Assembly (NCBI RefSeq): GCF_039888675.1
Contig: NZ_JBDQQR010000001.1
Location: forward strand, 2,976,001-3,040,000
Reading direction: 5' to 3'
From: Mesorhizobium sp. CAU 1732
GTDB lineage: Bacteria > Pseudomonadota > Alphaproteobacteria > Rhizobiales > Rhizobiaceae
Length of the DNA stretch: 64,000 bases
A program made the position numbers and the translations under genes. Numbering within the stretch: the first letter of the stretch is position 1; each line of letters starts with the position of its first letter. The notes beneath the pieces are model-generated. The model was not told the origin of the DNA. It was given only the letters and a program-made list of their open reading frames with translations, and ran no database searches. This document shows, in pieces, positions 1 to 9,862 of the stretch.

Positions 1-5
1 TCGTG

Positions 6-1220
6 TCACCGCCCGAGCCGTCGCTCTGGGGCTGAACGGCGCGCCAGAAGAACGAGGCAGAGCCCGAGCCCGGCCACGAGCGCCATGACGTAGAAGCCAT
101 CCGGGCCCATCTGCGCGTAGATCGATCCGGACACCAGCGTCAGGGCGGCCATGCAGAACCCGTTGGCGAAAAACGCGACACCGATCGCCGCGCCGAAGCG
201 GTGGTCGGGAACGGTCTCTGCGATCATCTTCTGGACGCCGAGAAGGACCAGCCCGGTCGAAAAGCCGTGCAGCGATTGCGCAACCAGGAAACCCGCGACG
301 TCGAGGCCGATCGGCCAGATCAGCGGAAACGCCGTCCAGCGAATGACCGCTGCAATGCCCGCCATGGTCAGGAGGCCGCCTGCGGTAGAGCGCGCGAAAA
401 GTCTCGGAAACGCGGCAAAAACCGCGACCTCGGCGACAACGGCCCAGGCCCATAACAGCCCGACCATCGCTTCAGAGATACCGATGGAGCGCCAGTAGAT
501 AGAGCCGAAGCTGTAGACCAGGGCATGGCTGGCGGCGACGAGCCCCGCGCCGACGGCAAACAGCATGAAGCGACGCGAAAACAGCGCCGGGCCGGCATCC
601 TGCAGCGATGCGGCGGAGAGCGGTGACGGCAGTCGGGGACGACCGAGCCTCGGCGCGAACAGGGCGGCAGCCAGCGTCAGCGCCAGGCCGGCGGTGATCA
701 TGACCGGCACGGACCCCGCGCCCGTCGAGGCCAGCACGAGCCCGCCGGCGAAATTCGCGATGAAGAAGGCCGCAGAACCCCAGACGCGCATCCGCGAATA
801 GTCGCAACCGAAGCGCCGCACACCCGAGAGCGCCAGCGAATCGGTCAGCGGCGCATGCGGCGTCCAGACGATGGCCAGCACAAGCGAGACGCCGAGCACC
901 ACCCCATAGGCCGGCGTCAGGAAGTAGCCCAGCGAGGCCATAACAGACACGGCAACGAGCCCGAGAAGCACGTTGGCGCGATCGGAAGCCTTGTCCGCAT
1001 AGGCCGTGATGAGCGGAGTGGTGAGAACGCGCAGGAACATCGGCGCGGAAAGGATCACCGCGATCTCGCCCGGCCCGAAACCGGCCTCGGCGAGCCAGAG
1101 CGGAAAATACGGCAGGTGGATGCCGGCCGGAATGTAGAGCGCCGCGAACAGCAACGCGATCCGCAATTCGAAATGACGCGGTTTGACCAACTGGTCCGGC
1201 GTAAGCGGCGGCAGCGACAT
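6..1220 (-). CDS. MFS transporter, HcaT/3-phenylpropionate-permease-like
   Basis: A 404-residue integral membrane protein made almost entirely of hydrophobic helices separated by short charged loops, as expected for a 12-helix major facilitator. The N-terminal part carries the pattern IHLPYFPLWLAEAGFGPGEI, which resembles the MFS_1-like branch that includes HcaT and nucleoside/proton symporters. The cytoplasmic loop after helix 2 contains ADKASDRANV, in the usual position of the MFS motif A. Stop and start are both inside the window, so it is complete. The substrate cannot be told from sequence. It is monocistronic as far as can be seen, with 81 bp between it and the next gene on the same strand. 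Confidence 0.8.
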   Translation of the reverse strand: MSLPPLTPDQLVKPRHFELRIALLFAALYIPAGIHLPYFPLWLAEAGFGPGEIAVILSAPMFLRVLTTPLITAYADKASDRANVLLGLVAVSVMASLGYFLTPAYGVVLGVSLVLAIVWTPHAPLTDSLALSGVRRFGCDYSRMRVWGSAAFFIANFAGGLVLASTGAGSVPVMITAGLALTLAAALFAPRLGRPRLPSPLSAASLQDAGPALFSRRFMLFAVGAGLVAASHALVYSFGSIYWRSIGISEAMVGLLWAWAVVAEVAVFAAFPRLFARSTAGGLLTMAGIAAVIRWTAFPLIWPIGLDVAGFLVAQSLHGFSTGLVLLGVQKMIAETVPDHRFGAAIGVAFFANGFCMAALTLVSGSIYAQMGPDGFYVMALVAGLGLCLVLLARRSAPERRLGR

Positions 1221-1301
1221 TTCTGGAAAGATCTTCTGCGGAATCAGAAGCCGGAATGGCGCATCAATCTAGCGCGGGATCCTTAGCCGCGAAATGCTGA
1301 A

Positions 1302-2165
1302 TCAGGCGGCTTCCTCGCGCAGAGCATCGAGAGCAACAGGAACGAGGCGCGCTGGGGCAAGTTGCGTCCCGTCCGCCTGCGTCCATTGCAGGATTTCGAA
1401 CCGCCCGTCAAAATGCTCGACGACGGCAGTGCAGCTTTCCGTCCAGTCGCCGGTGTTGATGTAGCGTACGTCGTCGATGTCGGTGATCTCGGCGTGATGG
1501 ATGTGGCCGCAGATCACGCCCTGCACGTCGCTGCGCATGGCTTCCTGCGTCAGGACGGTGCGAAAATTGCCGATGAAATTGACGGCCTTCTTCACCTTCA
1601 GCTTCGCCCAGGACGAGAACGACCAGTAGGGTCGCCCCGTCATGCGCCGAAGCAGGGCAATCGCACGGTTGATGACGATGGCGAAATCGTAGGCGCGATC
1701 GCCCAGATAGGCGATCCAGCGCACGTCGTTCACGATCGCGTCGAACTGATCGCCGTGGATCACCAGATAGCGTCTTCCATCCGCCGCGACATGGATCGCC
1801 CTGTCCACAACGACGATGCCGCCGAAATGCGTGCCCTGGAATCCGCGCAGGAATTCGTCGTGGTTGCCCGCGACATAGGTGATTTTGGCCCCCTTGCGCG
1901 CCTGGCGCAGCAGCTTCTGGACGACATCGTTATGCGCCTGCGGCCAGTGCCAGGACCGACGCAGACGCCATCCGTCGATGATATCGCCCACGAGATAGAT
2001 TTCCTCAGCCTCGTGATTGCGCAGAAAATCGATCAGAAATTCCGCCTTGGCGACCTTCGATCCGAGATGGACGTCGGAGATGAAGATCGTTCGGAATTTG
2101 CGAGGCAGGCTGGGAGACATGGCGCGATCCGTTTCGTCTGTCGGCGCCTCCATGCCCCGATTCAT
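1302..2165 (-). CDS. LpxH-like metallophosphoesterase (UDP-2,3-diacylglucosamine diphosphatase family)
   Basis: A calcineurin-like phosphoesterase of 287 residues. The metal-binding motifs appear in order: SDVHLGS (about residue 30), GDIIDGWR (about 61), GNHDEF (about 101), HGDQFD (about 140) and GHIHHAE (about 221). The protein resembles the UDP-2,3-diacylglucosamine pyrophosphatase family that releases lipid X in lipid A synthesis. Alphaproteobacteria usually use LpxI for that step, so this homologue may act on another phosphoester. The first 15 residues are poorly conserved-looking and an internal Met at residue 16 is an alternative start. Confidence 0.8.
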   Translation of the reverse strand: MNRGMEAPTDETDRAMSPSLPRKFRTIFISDVHLGSKVAKAEFLIDFLRNHEAEEIYLVGDIIDGWRLRRSWHWPQAHNDVVQKLLRQARKGAKITYVAGNHDEFLRGFQGTHFGGIVVVDRAIHVAADGRRYLVIHGDQFDAIVNDVRWIAYLGDRAYDFAIVINRAIALLRRMTGRPYWSFSSWAKLKVKKAVNFIGNFRTVLTQEAMRSDVQGVICGHIHHAEITDIDDVRYINTGDWTESCTAVVEHFDGRFEILQWTQADGTQLAPARLVPVALDALREEAA

Positions 2166-2434
2166 GTCACAGTGTGATGACGGTTGTGCATCAGGACGTC
2201 GGCGGCTAGTTTTGCGCGCCGAATTGAGTAGGACGCATGAATCGCATGAGAGGACTGGACGGGCATCGCGAAGCGGCCCTCATATGACGGCCGCACAGCC
2301 TTCCAGGGGCAGCCGACACACCGGTGCGCGGCTTGCCATCCGCTTCATGCAGCAATCGATTGGAACGCAGGCAACGACCAGCCTCAGACGGCACGCCACG
2401 CGCGCAAACGACATCAACACAGGGAGGTAATTTC

Positions 2435-3277
2435 TTGAAACTCATAAGATTTGGCGCGGCCGGCAGCGAGAAGCCCGGCGTCGTGGACAAGGCCGGAATC
2501 ATTCGCGATGTGTCCTCTGTCGTTTCCGACTACGGACCGGAGACCCTGTCGCCGCACCTCATCGACGCGCTGCGCGCGGTCGATCTCGCATCGCTGCCCG
2601 CAGCACCCGACGGGGTTCGTATCGGCGCGCCGGTCAGCCGCATCGGCCATTTCATCGCGATCGGCCTCAATTATGCCGACCACGCCGCCGAATCGGGCAT
2701 GGCGATCCCGTCCGAGCCGATCGTGTTCTCGAAGGCTCCGAGCAGCCTGTGCGGCCCGAACGACGACGTTCTGATCCCACGCGGCTCCAAGAAGCTGGAT
2801 TGGGAAGTCGAACTCGCCATCGTCATCGGCACCCGCTGCGACTATGTCGAGGAAGCGAACGCACTTGACCACGTGCTCGGCTATGCCGTGTGCAACGACG
2901 TCTCGGAACGCGAATATCAGGCCGAACGCGGCGGCCAGTGGATGAAGGGCAAGAGCGCGCCCACCTTCGGACCGCTCGGCCCCTGGATCGTGACGCGCGA
3001 CGAAATCCCCGACGTGCAGGCGCTCGACATGTTCCTCGACATCGACGGAAAGCGTGCCCAGACGGGCAACACGTCGACGATGATCTTCTCGGCCGCGCAC
3101 ATCGTGTCGTATCTCTCGGAATTCATGGTTCTGGAGCCCGGTGACGTGATCACCACCGGTACGCCGCCCGGCGTCGGGCTCGGCATGAAGCCGCAGCGCT
3201 TCCTGAAAGAAGGCGAAGTGATGCATCTGGGCATTGCGGGTCTCGGCGAACAGCGCCAGAAGGTCGTTTCACGATAA
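2435..3277 (+). CDS. Fumarylacetoacetate hydrolase (FAH) family protein
   Basis: A FAH-fold enzyme of 280 residues. The start chosen is TTG at 2435, because GGGAGG at 2422-2427 sits 7 nt upstream and the resulting N-terminus (MKLIRFGAAGSEKPG) matches the family. The catalytic core shows GLNYADHAAESG, the metal-ligand run DWEVELAIVIG (two acidic ligands) and the C-terminal GDVITTGTPPGVGLG signature. Members cleave or isomerise beta-diketo acids or act as ureidoglycolate lyase-like or 2-hydroxyhepta-2,4-diene-1,7-dioate isomerase-like enzymes; the exact substrate cannot be assigned. It stands alone, 69 bp ahead of maeB on the same strand. Confidence 0.85.
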   Translation: MKLIRFGAAGSEKPGVVDKAGIIRDVSSVVSDYGPETLSPHLIDALRAVDLASLPAAPDGVRIGAPVSRIGHFIAIGLNYADHAAESGMAIPSEPIVFSKAPSSLCGPNDDVLIPRGSKKLDWEVELAIVIGTRCDYVEEANALDHVLGYAVCNDVSEREYQAERGGQWMKGKSAPTFGPLGPWIVTRDEIPDVQALDMFLDIDGKRAQTGNTSTMIFSAAHIVSYLSEFMVLEPGDVITTGTPPGVGLGMKPQRFLKEGEVMHLGIAGLGEQRQKVVSR

Positions 3278-3346
3278 AGACCGACAAGGCGGGCGGCCCA
3301 TCGACGTGGCCGTCCGCACTTTAGACAACGAGGGGCAGCGGACAGA

Positions 3347-5641
3347 ATGAGCGCAGACAGCAAGGATCTCGACGAGGGCGCGCTCTTCTATCACCGGTAT
3401 CCGAACCCCGGTAAGCTGGAAATCCAGGCGACCAAGCCGCTCGGAAACCAGCGCGATCTGGCGCTCGCCTACTCGCCCGGCGTCGCCGCGCCCTGCCTCG
3501 CCATCCACGACGATCCCGCAACCGCCGCCTACTACACGGCGCGCGCCAATCTGGTGGCGGTCATCAGCAACGGCACGGCAGTCCTCGGGCTCGGCAATAT
3601 CGGCGCGCTCGCATCGAAGCCTGTGATGGAGGGCAAGGCCGTCCTCTTCAAGAAATTCGCCGGCATCGACGTCTTCGACATCGAGATGGACACGCCTGAG
3701 ATCGACCGCATGGTCGATACGGTGGCAGCGCTCGAACCCACCTTCGGCGGCATCAATCTCGAAGACATCAAGGCCCCGGAATGCTTCGAGATCGAGGAGC
3801 GTCTCAAGGCGCGGATGAACATCCCCGTCTTCCATGACGACCAGCATGGAACGGCGATCATCGTAGCAGCCGCCGTGCTCAACGGCATCGAGCTTGCGGG
3901 CAAGGCGATCGGCGACGTCAAGATCGTCACCTCCGGCGCTGGCGCGGCGGCACTCGCCTGCCTCAATCTGCTCGTCTCGCTGGGCGCCAGCCGCGACAAT
4001 ATCTGGGTTACCGACCGTTTCGGCGTCGCCCATGTCGGCCGCGTCGAGGAAATGGACCGCTGGAAGGACCCTTACGTCAAGGACACCAACGCCCGCACGC
4101 TGGCAGAGGTGATCGGCGGGGCGGACGTGTTTCTGGGACTGTCCGCCGCAGGCGTTCTGAAACCGGAACTCCTGTCCGAAATGGCCGAGAAGCCGCTGAT
4201 CCTTGCGCTTGCCAACCCGGTTCCCGAGATCATGCCCGACCTTGCGCGCGCCGCACGTCCAGACGCGATGATCTGCACCGGCCGGTCGGATTTTCCGAAC
4301 CAGGTCAACAACGTCCTCTGCTTCCCCTACATCTTCCGCGGCGCGCTCGACGTCGGCGCAACGGCGATCAACGAGGAAATGAAGATGGCCGCCGTCCGGG
4401 CCATCGCCGCACTGGCGCGCGAGGAGCCTTCGGATGTGGCCGCGCGCGCCTATTCGAGCGAGACGCCGATCTTCGGACCGGATTTCCTCATTCCCTCGCC
4501 ATTCGATCCGCGGCTTATCCTGCGGATCGCGCCGGCAGTCGCGCGGGCAGCCGCCGAAAGCGGCGTCGCCACGCGCCCGATCGAGGACATGGGCGCTTAT
4601 GTCGACCGGCTGAACCGCTTCGTGTTCCGCTCGGGCCTGATCATGAAGCCGGTGTTCTCGGCGGCCAAGAACGCCGGCGCCAAGCGGGTCGTCTATGCCG
4701 ATGGCGAGGACGAGCGCGTGCTGCGCGCGGCACAGGTAGCGCTCGAGGAGGAGATCGCCAAGCCGATCCTCATCGGCCGCCCGCACGTCATCGAGGTTCG
4801 GCTCAAGCGCTACGGACTGCGCATCCGCCCCGGCGTGGATTTCGAGATCATCAATCCCGAAGACGACCCGCGCTATCGCCACTATGTCGACCTGCTGATC
4901 AATCTCGGCGGCCGGCGCGGCGTGACGCAGGAAGCGGCGCGGACGATGGTTCGCACCAACAACACGGTGATCGCCGCCCTCGCGATGATGCGCGACGAGG
5001 CGGACGCAATGATCTGCGGCCTTGAAGGACGCTTCGAGCGCCATCTGCGCAATGTCGACCTGATCATCGGCCGGCGCGAGGGTGTCGCCGACCTCTCGGC
5101 CCTGTCTATGCTGATCTCCCAGCGCGGCGTCACCTTCTTCACGGACACCTATGTGACGGTCGATCCGTCGGCACACGAGATCGCCGAGATGACGGTGCTT
5201 GCCGCCGAGGAAATCCGGCGGTTCGGCCTGACGCCGAAGGCGGCACTCCTGTCCCACTCGAATTTCGGCTCGCGCGATTCGGCGAGCGCGCTCAAGATGC
5301 GTGAGGCCGCCGGCATCCTGAAACGCATCGCGCCCGACCTCGAAGCCGACGGCGAGATGCATGGCGACTCGGCGCTGTCGGCGGCCCTTCGCCAGCGGGT
5401 CTTTCCGCATTCGACGCTCACCGACGAAGCGAACCTGCTGGTGTTCCCGAACCTCGATGCCGCAAACATCACGCTGACCACCATCAAGACGATGACCGAT
5501 GCGCTGCATGTCGGACCGATCCTGCTCGGCACCGCGCGGCCGGCGCATATCCTGACGCCGTCCGTGACGTCGCGCGGCGTGGTCAACATGACGGCCCTGG
5601 CCGTCGTCGAGGCGAGTTCGAAGCCCGAAGAGACAGCCTAA
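3347..5641 (+). CDS. maeB: NADP-dependent malic enzyme fused to phosphotransacetylase-like domain
   Basis: A 764-residue two-domain protein. Residues 1 to about 420 form the malic enzyme: YSPGVAAPC near 45, DDQHGTAI near 165 and the dinucleotide-binding [10 protein letters not shown] near 198. Residues from about 430 to the end resemble phosphate acetyltransferase, starting near [18 protein letters not shown]. In this family the PTA-like part is regulatory (acetyl-CoA sensing) rather than catalytic. The enzyme converts malate plus NADP to pyruvate, CO2 and NADPH and supplies gluconeogenic and symbiotic carbon flow in rhizobia. Length matches the fused MaeB type. The start ATG is preceded by a GA-rich stretch (GAGGGGCAGCGGACAGA). 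Confidence 0.95.
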   Translation: MSADSKDLDEGALFYHRYPNPGKLEIQATKPLGNQRDLALAYSPGVAAPCLAIHDDPATAAYYTARANLVAVISNGTAVLGLGNIGALASKPVMEGKAVLFKKFAGIDVFDIEMDTPEIDRMVDTVAALEPTFGGINLEDIKAPECFEIEERLKARMNIPVFHDDQHGTAIIVAAAVLNGIELAGKAIGDVKIVTSGAGAAALACLNLLVSLGASRDNIWVTDRFGVAHVGRVEEMDRWKDPYVKDTNARTLAEVIGGADVFLGLSAAGVLKPELLSEMAEKPLILALANPVPEIMPDLARAARPDAMICTGRSDFPNQVNNVLCFPYIFRGALDVGATAINEEMKMAAVRAIAALAREEPSDVAARAYSSETPIFGPDFLIPSPFDPRLILRIAPAVARAAAESGVATRPIEDMGAYVDRLNRFVFRSGLIMKPVFSAAKNAGAKRVVYADGEDERVLRAAQVALEEEIAKPILIGRPHVIEVRLKRYGLRIRPGVDFEIINPEDDPRYRHYVDLLINLGGRRGVTQEAARTMVRTNNTVIAALAMMRDEADAMICGLEGRFERHLRNVDLIIGRREGVADLSALSMLISQRGVTFFTDTYVTVDPSAHEIAEMTVLAAEEIRRFGLTPKAALLSHSNFGSRDSASALKMREAAGILKRIAPDLEADGEMHGDSALSAALRQRVFPHSTLTDEANLLVFPNLDAANITLTTIKTMTDALHVGPILLGTARPAHILTPSVTSRGVVNMTALAVVEASSKPEETA

Positions 5642-5687
5642 AACTCGCCCGCGAGCAGGGTAAACAGTACCTTAACCGCCTGCTGCT

Positions 5688-6746
5688 ATGCCTTGCTGCA
5701 TGGTAGCGGGCGGCATTCGGCATGGATTTCGGCGTCTGGCCTGGCGAATGCTGGGCGCAGTGTTGTTTGCCGCGACATGCACGGCCGCGCAGGCGCAATC
5801 CGGGACGAAGACCTGCCGCCAGCTCGAGGCGCAACTTGCAGCCGTTCCGTCAGGCTCGGGTGGCCAGCAAGCCCAGCGTTTCGACGCAGCGATCGCACGT
5901 CAACTGGAGCAGATGAGCAAGGCCCGTGGGCAGGCCCAGCAGGCAGGTTGCGGACGCGCGATCATGGGACGGGCGGTGGCCCAGTGCGCCTCGCTCAATG
6001 CCACGATCGAGCGCATGGACCGCAATCTCGCGGATCTGCAGCAAAAGCGCCGCGCGATGGGGAGCGGCAACGCCAGACGAGACCGCGCCCGCATTCTGGC
6101 CTCGATCAACGCCAATGGCTGCCGTGAAGCACGGCCGCCGCAACCCGTTGCTTCCAATCAGCCGCCAGCCGGCCAGGTCGTCACCAATGGCGGCGGCATG
6201 CGGTCCGGGGGCCTGAGCGGCAATTTTCGCACGCTGTGCGTCCGCACATGCGACGGCTATTATTTTCCGATTTCCTATTCCGTCGGCCCCGCCTCGTTCG
6301 GCCGCGATGCCCAGGCCTGCGCCGCAATGTGTCCGGGGACGCAGGTCGAACTGCACCATCACCGCTCACCGGGAGAGGAATCCGAGGACATGGTGTCCGC
6401 CGTCACGGGCATACCGTACAGGCAAATGACCAATGCGTTCGCCTACCGCCAACCGAACGGGGCGCAGCCGGGATGCGGATGCGGTGCATCCGCGTCGTCA
6501 CCGACGCAGCGCGGCTTCGATGTCATCGGCGGCGATTACAGTTCCGACAATGCGCGGGAACGGGAGCCGCAGATGCCGGAACCCGCGCCGGCAGCAGCCC
6601 CGTCGACTGCCTCGGCACGCGCCGATCCGCCAGCGCCCCGGCCAGAGACGGGAAATCGCGCCGTCAGGGTCGTCGGGCCAACGTTCCTGCCCGCCCCAGA
6701 AGCGGCAGCAGATCCGCGAGCTCCGGCCCAGCCTCTCGCCCCGTAA
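5688..6746 (+). CDS. Secreted DUF2865 protein
   Basis: An exported protein of unknown function found in Hyphomicrobiales. A signal peptide is visible: the hydrophobic stretch [16 protein letters not shown] begins at residue 21, so translation may really start at ATG 5748, though neither start has a good ribosome site. The mature part has paired cysteines (KTCRQLE, QAGCGRA, AQCASL, NGCREA) and a helical segment. The conserved core [15 protein letters not shown] to PGCGC follows, then a Pro/Ala-rich tail ending in RVVGPTFLP and a short Pro-rich end. The last 83 bp overlap the 3' end of gltX on the other strand. Cysteine content suggests a disulphide-bonded envelope protein. Confidence 0.8.
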   Translation: MPCCMVAGGIRHGFRRLAWRMLGAVLFAATCTAAQAQSGTKTCRQLEAQLAAVPSGSGGQQAQRFDAAIARQLEQMSKARGQAQQAGCGRAIMGRAVAQCASLNATIERMDRNLADLQQKRRAMGSGNARRDRARILASINANGCREARPPQPVASNQPPAGQVVTNGGGMRSGGLSGNFRTLCVRTCDGYYFPISYSVGPASFGRDAQACAAMCPGTQVELHHHRSPGEESEDMVSAVTGIPYRQMTNAFAYRQPNGAQPGCGCGASASSPTQRGFDVIGGDYSSDNAREREPQMPEPAPAAAPSTASARADPPAPRPETGNRAVRVVGPTFLPAPEAAADPRAPAQPLAP

Positions 6747-8037
6747 GCGCAAGCCGCAGCGGCATGAAGAGCGCCTTGCCCTTGCGGCCGGTCAACTGCT
6801 TCAACCGATCGGTCCAGACCTTCCAGGTCATGCCGTCCCAGGGCTCCGGCGGCAGGTTGTCGAATGCCGCGTCGAGAAAGGCTGTGTCTTCCATCGAGCG
6901 TTCCGCGACGGGCTCCGGCCCCTCGGTCACGATCCGCCACCACGGGCGCGCCTCATCAAGCCGATCGAGGTTTCCGCGTACAGCCAGCCAGAACGGCTCG
7001 GCCTTATCGCCCTCGATGCCCATGTCGACCAATCTGTCCCGCGCGTCGGAAAACGGCATCGCATGGACGATCGAACGGTTGAGCGTATCGAGCTCGGCCG
7101 GATCGAACTTGGCCGCCGATTTCGACGTCGCCAGCGGTTCGAATCGCGCGGCAAGCTCGTCCATCGTGTGAACCGCCGACACGCTCTCCGATGTTCCGAT
7201 CAGCACGGCGAGCGATGCGACCGCCATCGGCTCGATGCCGCGCTCCGCAAGGCTTCGGATCGACAGCGCGCCTGTGCGCTTGGAAAGCCCCTCGCCCGAG
7301 ACCGTGGTCAGCAGATTGTGATGTCCGAAGGCGGGCGGCTCGGCTGCGAGCGCGCGGAAAAGCGCGATCTGCGCGCCGGTGTTGGTGACGTGGTCGTCGC
7401 CGCGAATGACGTGGGTGACGCCAAGCTCGATATCGTCCACCACCGAGGGCAGCGTGTAGAGATAGGTCCCGTCCTCGCGCACCAGCACGGGGTCCGACAT
7501 AGAGGCGAGATCGACGGTCTGCGGCCCGCGCACCACATCGTCCCAATGGACCTCGGTGCGCTGCGGCGCGAAGGGATCGCCGGCATGGTTGGGCAGCAGG
7601 AACCGCCAGTGCGGCTTGCGCCCTTCGGCCTCGAACCCGGCCTTCTGCTCGTCGCTCAGCTTCAGCGCCTCACGGCCGTAGACCGGTGGCAGCTTGCGCG
7701 CCAGCCGCAGGCCACGGCGACGTTCCAGTTCCTCCGGCGTTTCCCAGCACGGATAGAGCAGCCCCGCCGCCTTGAGCCGCTCGACGGCCGCCGCATAGGT
7801 GTCGAACCGTGCCGACTGGTGCACGGTGACATCGGGCCGGATGCCGAGCCAGTGCAGATCGACCTGGATCCGGTCTGCATATTCCTGCTTGGAGCGCGCG
7901 ACATCGGTGTCGTCGAAGCGCAGGATGAAGCGCCCGCCATGCTTCTGCGCGAACAGCCAGTTGAACAGCGCCGTTCGGGCGTTGCCGATATGGATATGGC
8001 CGGTCGGAGACGGCGCGAAACGGACTGTGATGGTCAT
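6664..8037 (-). CDS. gltX: Glutamate--tRNA ligase
   Basis: A class I aminoacyl-tRNA synthetase of 457 residues that charges tRNA with glutamate. The nucleotide-binding motif [16 protein letters not shown] is at the N-terminus and the KMSKS-type loop reads [12 protein letters not shown] near residue 240. The start is ATG 8037 ([10 protein letters not shown]); an upstream in-frame Met adds six unlikely residues. Alphaproteobacteria often carry two GltX paralogues, and this one resembles the shorter second form, which may be specialised for tRNA-Gln mischarging or be redundant. Its last 28 codons lie antisense to the tail of the DUF2865 gene. Confidence 0.93.
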   Translation of the reverse strand: MTITVRFAPSPTGHIHIGNARTALFNWLFAQKHGGRFILRFDDTDVARSKQEYADRIQVDLHWLGIRPDVTVHQSARFDTYAAAVERLKAAGLLYPCWETPEELERRRGLRLARKLPPVYGREALKLSDEQKAGFEAEGRKPHWRFLLPNHAGDPFAPQRTEVHWDDVVRGPQTVDLASMSDPVLVREDGTYLYTLPSVVDDIELGVTHVIRGDDHVTNTGAQIALFRALAAEPPAFGHHNLLTTVSGEGLSKRTGALSIRSLAERGIEPMAVASLAVLIGTSESVSAVHTMDELAARFEPLATSKSAAKFDPAELDTLNRSIVHAMPFSDARDRLVDMGIEGDKAEPFWLAVRGNLDRLDEARPWWRIVTEGPEPVAERSMEDTAFLDAAFDNLPPEPWDGMTWKVWTDRLKQLTGRKGKALFMPLRLALTGREAGPELADLLPLLGRAGTLARRP

Positions 8038-8277
8038 GCTCTGCGGGTATCCCAAGGGGTGGATATTGGCAAGGTGGAGCGGTTCTTTCTATCGTCTTCT
8101 GGCTTTCGGCCACCACTCATCACTGCCACGCCCCGTTGCTCGTTTCGCTCACGCCCGAACGCTCCGCGTGGGCGCGTCGATGACGCGATGGTGATGGTTG
8201 GCCTGGGCGCGCGTCCTCGCTGCCACGCCCCGTTTCCGGTCTGGCTATTTCAGGAATCCCTTCGCCGTCCCGCGCCG

Positions 8278-9006
8278 TCATGACGTGTCGGGCGGCTCAA
8301 GCGCCCAGAGAGCCAGGCCATGGAGGGTGTCGAGCGCGTCGTGGACCTCGTGGGTTGGCCGCTTCTGCCAGCCCGGCGGGCGGCCGGGACGCAACGGCCA
8401 GACGCGGCCTCTCTTTCGCGCATCTGCGGCGTCATGGTTTCTGTTTTGCGCGTTTATGGCATCGCGGGCCGCGCGCCAGCGCGCGAAGCGGCGGGCGTGG
8501 GCGGGCAGATCGTCGAGCGCGCGACCGAGCGCCTGCAGGCGCAGCGTAAGCCGCGCGGCATCGACCGGATCGTCGGCCCGAGGCGGATGGCGCAAGGCGA
8601 CCATCGACGGCGCGCTGAAACCGGGAACGCGGATGCGCGGCACGCCGAGCGCTGCCGGCCGCCTGCGTCCGCGCCATCGCGGCAGCGGATCGAAAAGCGG
8701 CAGGGTCAGAGTTCTGGCCGGGACTTTCGGGACCATACAGGGCGGTGTCACCGGTTTGCGATGCACGACAGGCGCTGGTGGCGTCGCCTTGGGCGTCGAC
8801 GGTGGGGCCATGTCACGCGCGGCGACGATGATCAGCCGCCGCGCGGCGGCTTCCGCCGGGCGCAGCAGCCGCAGCACGGCGCGGTGGAGAACGCGCGGCA
8901 TGGTGCGGTCCGCGCCGCCGCCGGCGATGCCGGCGAGTGCCACGAGGCCCGCCAGCACGCGCTTCAGCGCCTGACGGTTCGTCTCGATCGCGGCCTTCCA
9001 GTCCAT
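8278..9006 (-). CDS. Conserved hypothetical protein
   Basis: A basic, Arg/Pro-rich protein of 242 residues with no recognised domain. Start is taken at ATG 9006 (MDWKAAIETNRQAL) because this N-terminus resembles uncharacterised rhizobial proteins I recall; an in-frame ATG at 9024 is the alternative. A hydrophobic segment (VLAGLVALAGIAG) lies near residues 18-30 and may be a membrane anchor. It is followed by the basic run RVLHRAVLRLLRPAEAAARR and a conserved-looking C-terminal block EVHDALDTLHGLALWAL. Strong GC bias gives long open frames on both strands here, so this call is moderate. No function is proposed. Confidence 0.55.
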   Translation of the reverse strand: MDWKAAIETNRQALKRVLAGLVALAGIAGGGADRTMPRVLHRAVLRLLRPAEAAARRLIIVAARDMAPPSTPKATPPAPVVHRKPVTPPCMVPKVPARTLTLPLFDPLPRWRGRRRPAALGVPRIRVPGFSAPSMVALRHPPRADDPVDAARLTLRLQALGRALDDLPAHARRFARWRAARDAINAQNRNHDAADARKRGRVWPLRPGRPPGWQKRPTHEVHDALDTLHGLALWALEPPDTS

Positions 9007-9160
9007 CGCATCCTCCGCGCCCATTTGGTCAAGGCGGCGGGATTATCGCGCGGGTCGGGAGGGGGGTGGATAAAATGGGGCGGGGTTCGGAGGGGGTATT
9101 TCGCAACTGGCTGATCGGGCTTGGGAAACGGTTTCGGCGATGCGGAAATCTCTCCACCTG

Positions 9161-9388
9161 CGATCTCCACCTCAATTTCGTCATTCTCGGGCGACCGGAG
9201 CGCAGCGGAGGGAGACCCGGGAATCCATGCCTCGCCGGTTGGTGACGGGCTGGATGGTCGCGAATGGTCGCAGGAGCGCCAAGTTCTGGACCATGCTGCA
9301 ACGGAACCGGCGAGGCATGGATCCCCGGGTCTGCGCATCGAGCTTCGCTCAATGCTCCGCCCGAGGATGACGAAGTGGATGGGGTAGG
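9161..9388. repeat. Large imperfect palindromic repeat, copy 1
   Basis: A 228-bp element whose ends are inverted copies of each other. TTCGTCATTCTCGGGCG near 9177 pairs with CGCCCGAGGATGACGAA near 9358-9373. An inner pair, GACCCGGGAATCCATGCCTC and GAGGCATGGATCCCCGGGTC, is the other matched set, each with about one mismatch. This is the kind of intergenic palindromic sequence dispersed in Hyphomicrobiales genomes. The spacer 9007-9862 contains this copy, a second tandem copy and a terminator-like hairpin, and I see no gene in it. Confidence 0.75.
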
Positions 9389-9446
9389 CTCACCGATAAC
9401 CGTCACCGCCTCCGAATCTGACTCAGTCGAAACCACCCCACCTTAG

Positions 9447-9690
9447 CGATCTCCACCCCCACTTCGTCATTCTCGGGCGACTGGAGCGAAGCGGAGGGAG
9501 ACCCGGGAATCCATGCCTCGGCAGTTGGTGGCGGGCGGGGTGGTCCCGATGGTCCGTCAATTTATGATGTGCGGTGAGTGCCAAGTTCTGGACCATCCTG
9601 CGGCGGGACCGGCGAGGCATGGATCCCCGGGTCTGCGCATCGAGCTGCGCTCGACGCTCCGCCCGAGGATGACGAAGTGGGGTGGGTAGG
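9447..9690. repeat. Large imperfect palindromic repeat, copy 2
   Basis: A second copy of the element at 9161-9388, in the same orientation and starting 286 bp later. It shares the outer arms (CTTCGTCATTCTCGGGCG and CGCCCGAGGATGACGAAG), the inner GACCCGGGAATCCATGCCTC arm with its partner, and the central GCCAAGTTCTGGACCAT. The copies differ mainly in the middle loop, where copy 2 carries an insertion around 9550-9580 (GGTCCGTCAATTTATGATGT). Confidence 0.75.
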
Positions 9691-9822
9691 CCATCTCGAG
9701 TTCTGATACGACGCTGCCGGCTGTCTGGGCGACAAAACTACCGACTTCGCATTGGTGTCCAGGCCCCATTCGCGGTGGTGCATCATCTGATCTGGCACGG
9801 GGCATTCGGCTCGCCACCTCCC

Positions 9823-9851
9823 CCGCCTTCTCCGGCGAGCGAAGAAGGCGG
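9823..9851 (-). terminator. Hairpin downstream of the ABC exporter gene
   Basis: A perfect 9-bp stem, CCGCCTTCT pairing with AGAAGGCGG, with an 11-nt loop, starts 12 bp after the stop codon of the ABC exporter on the minus strand. There is no clear U-run, so it may be a processing or stability hairpin rather than an efficient intrinsic terminator. Confidence 0.45.
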
Positions 9852-9862
9852 AAGGGTTTGGG

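Noticed and set aside
1362..2177. A 271-codon plus-strand frame opposite the LpxH-like gene
   Set aside because: The minus-strand gene has all phosphoesterase motifs; the plus-strand frame has none and looks like an antisense shadow.
3269..5548. A 759-codon open frame on the minus strand opposite maeB
   Set aside because: Its translation is rich in Arg, Asp, His and Gln with no domain pattern, which is the usual shadow of a high-GC gene on the other strand.
8038..8277. Short repeats of GCCACGCCCCGTT between gltX and the hypothetical gene
   Set aside because: Two partial copies of a 13-bp string in GC-rich DNA without symmetry are not enough to call an element.
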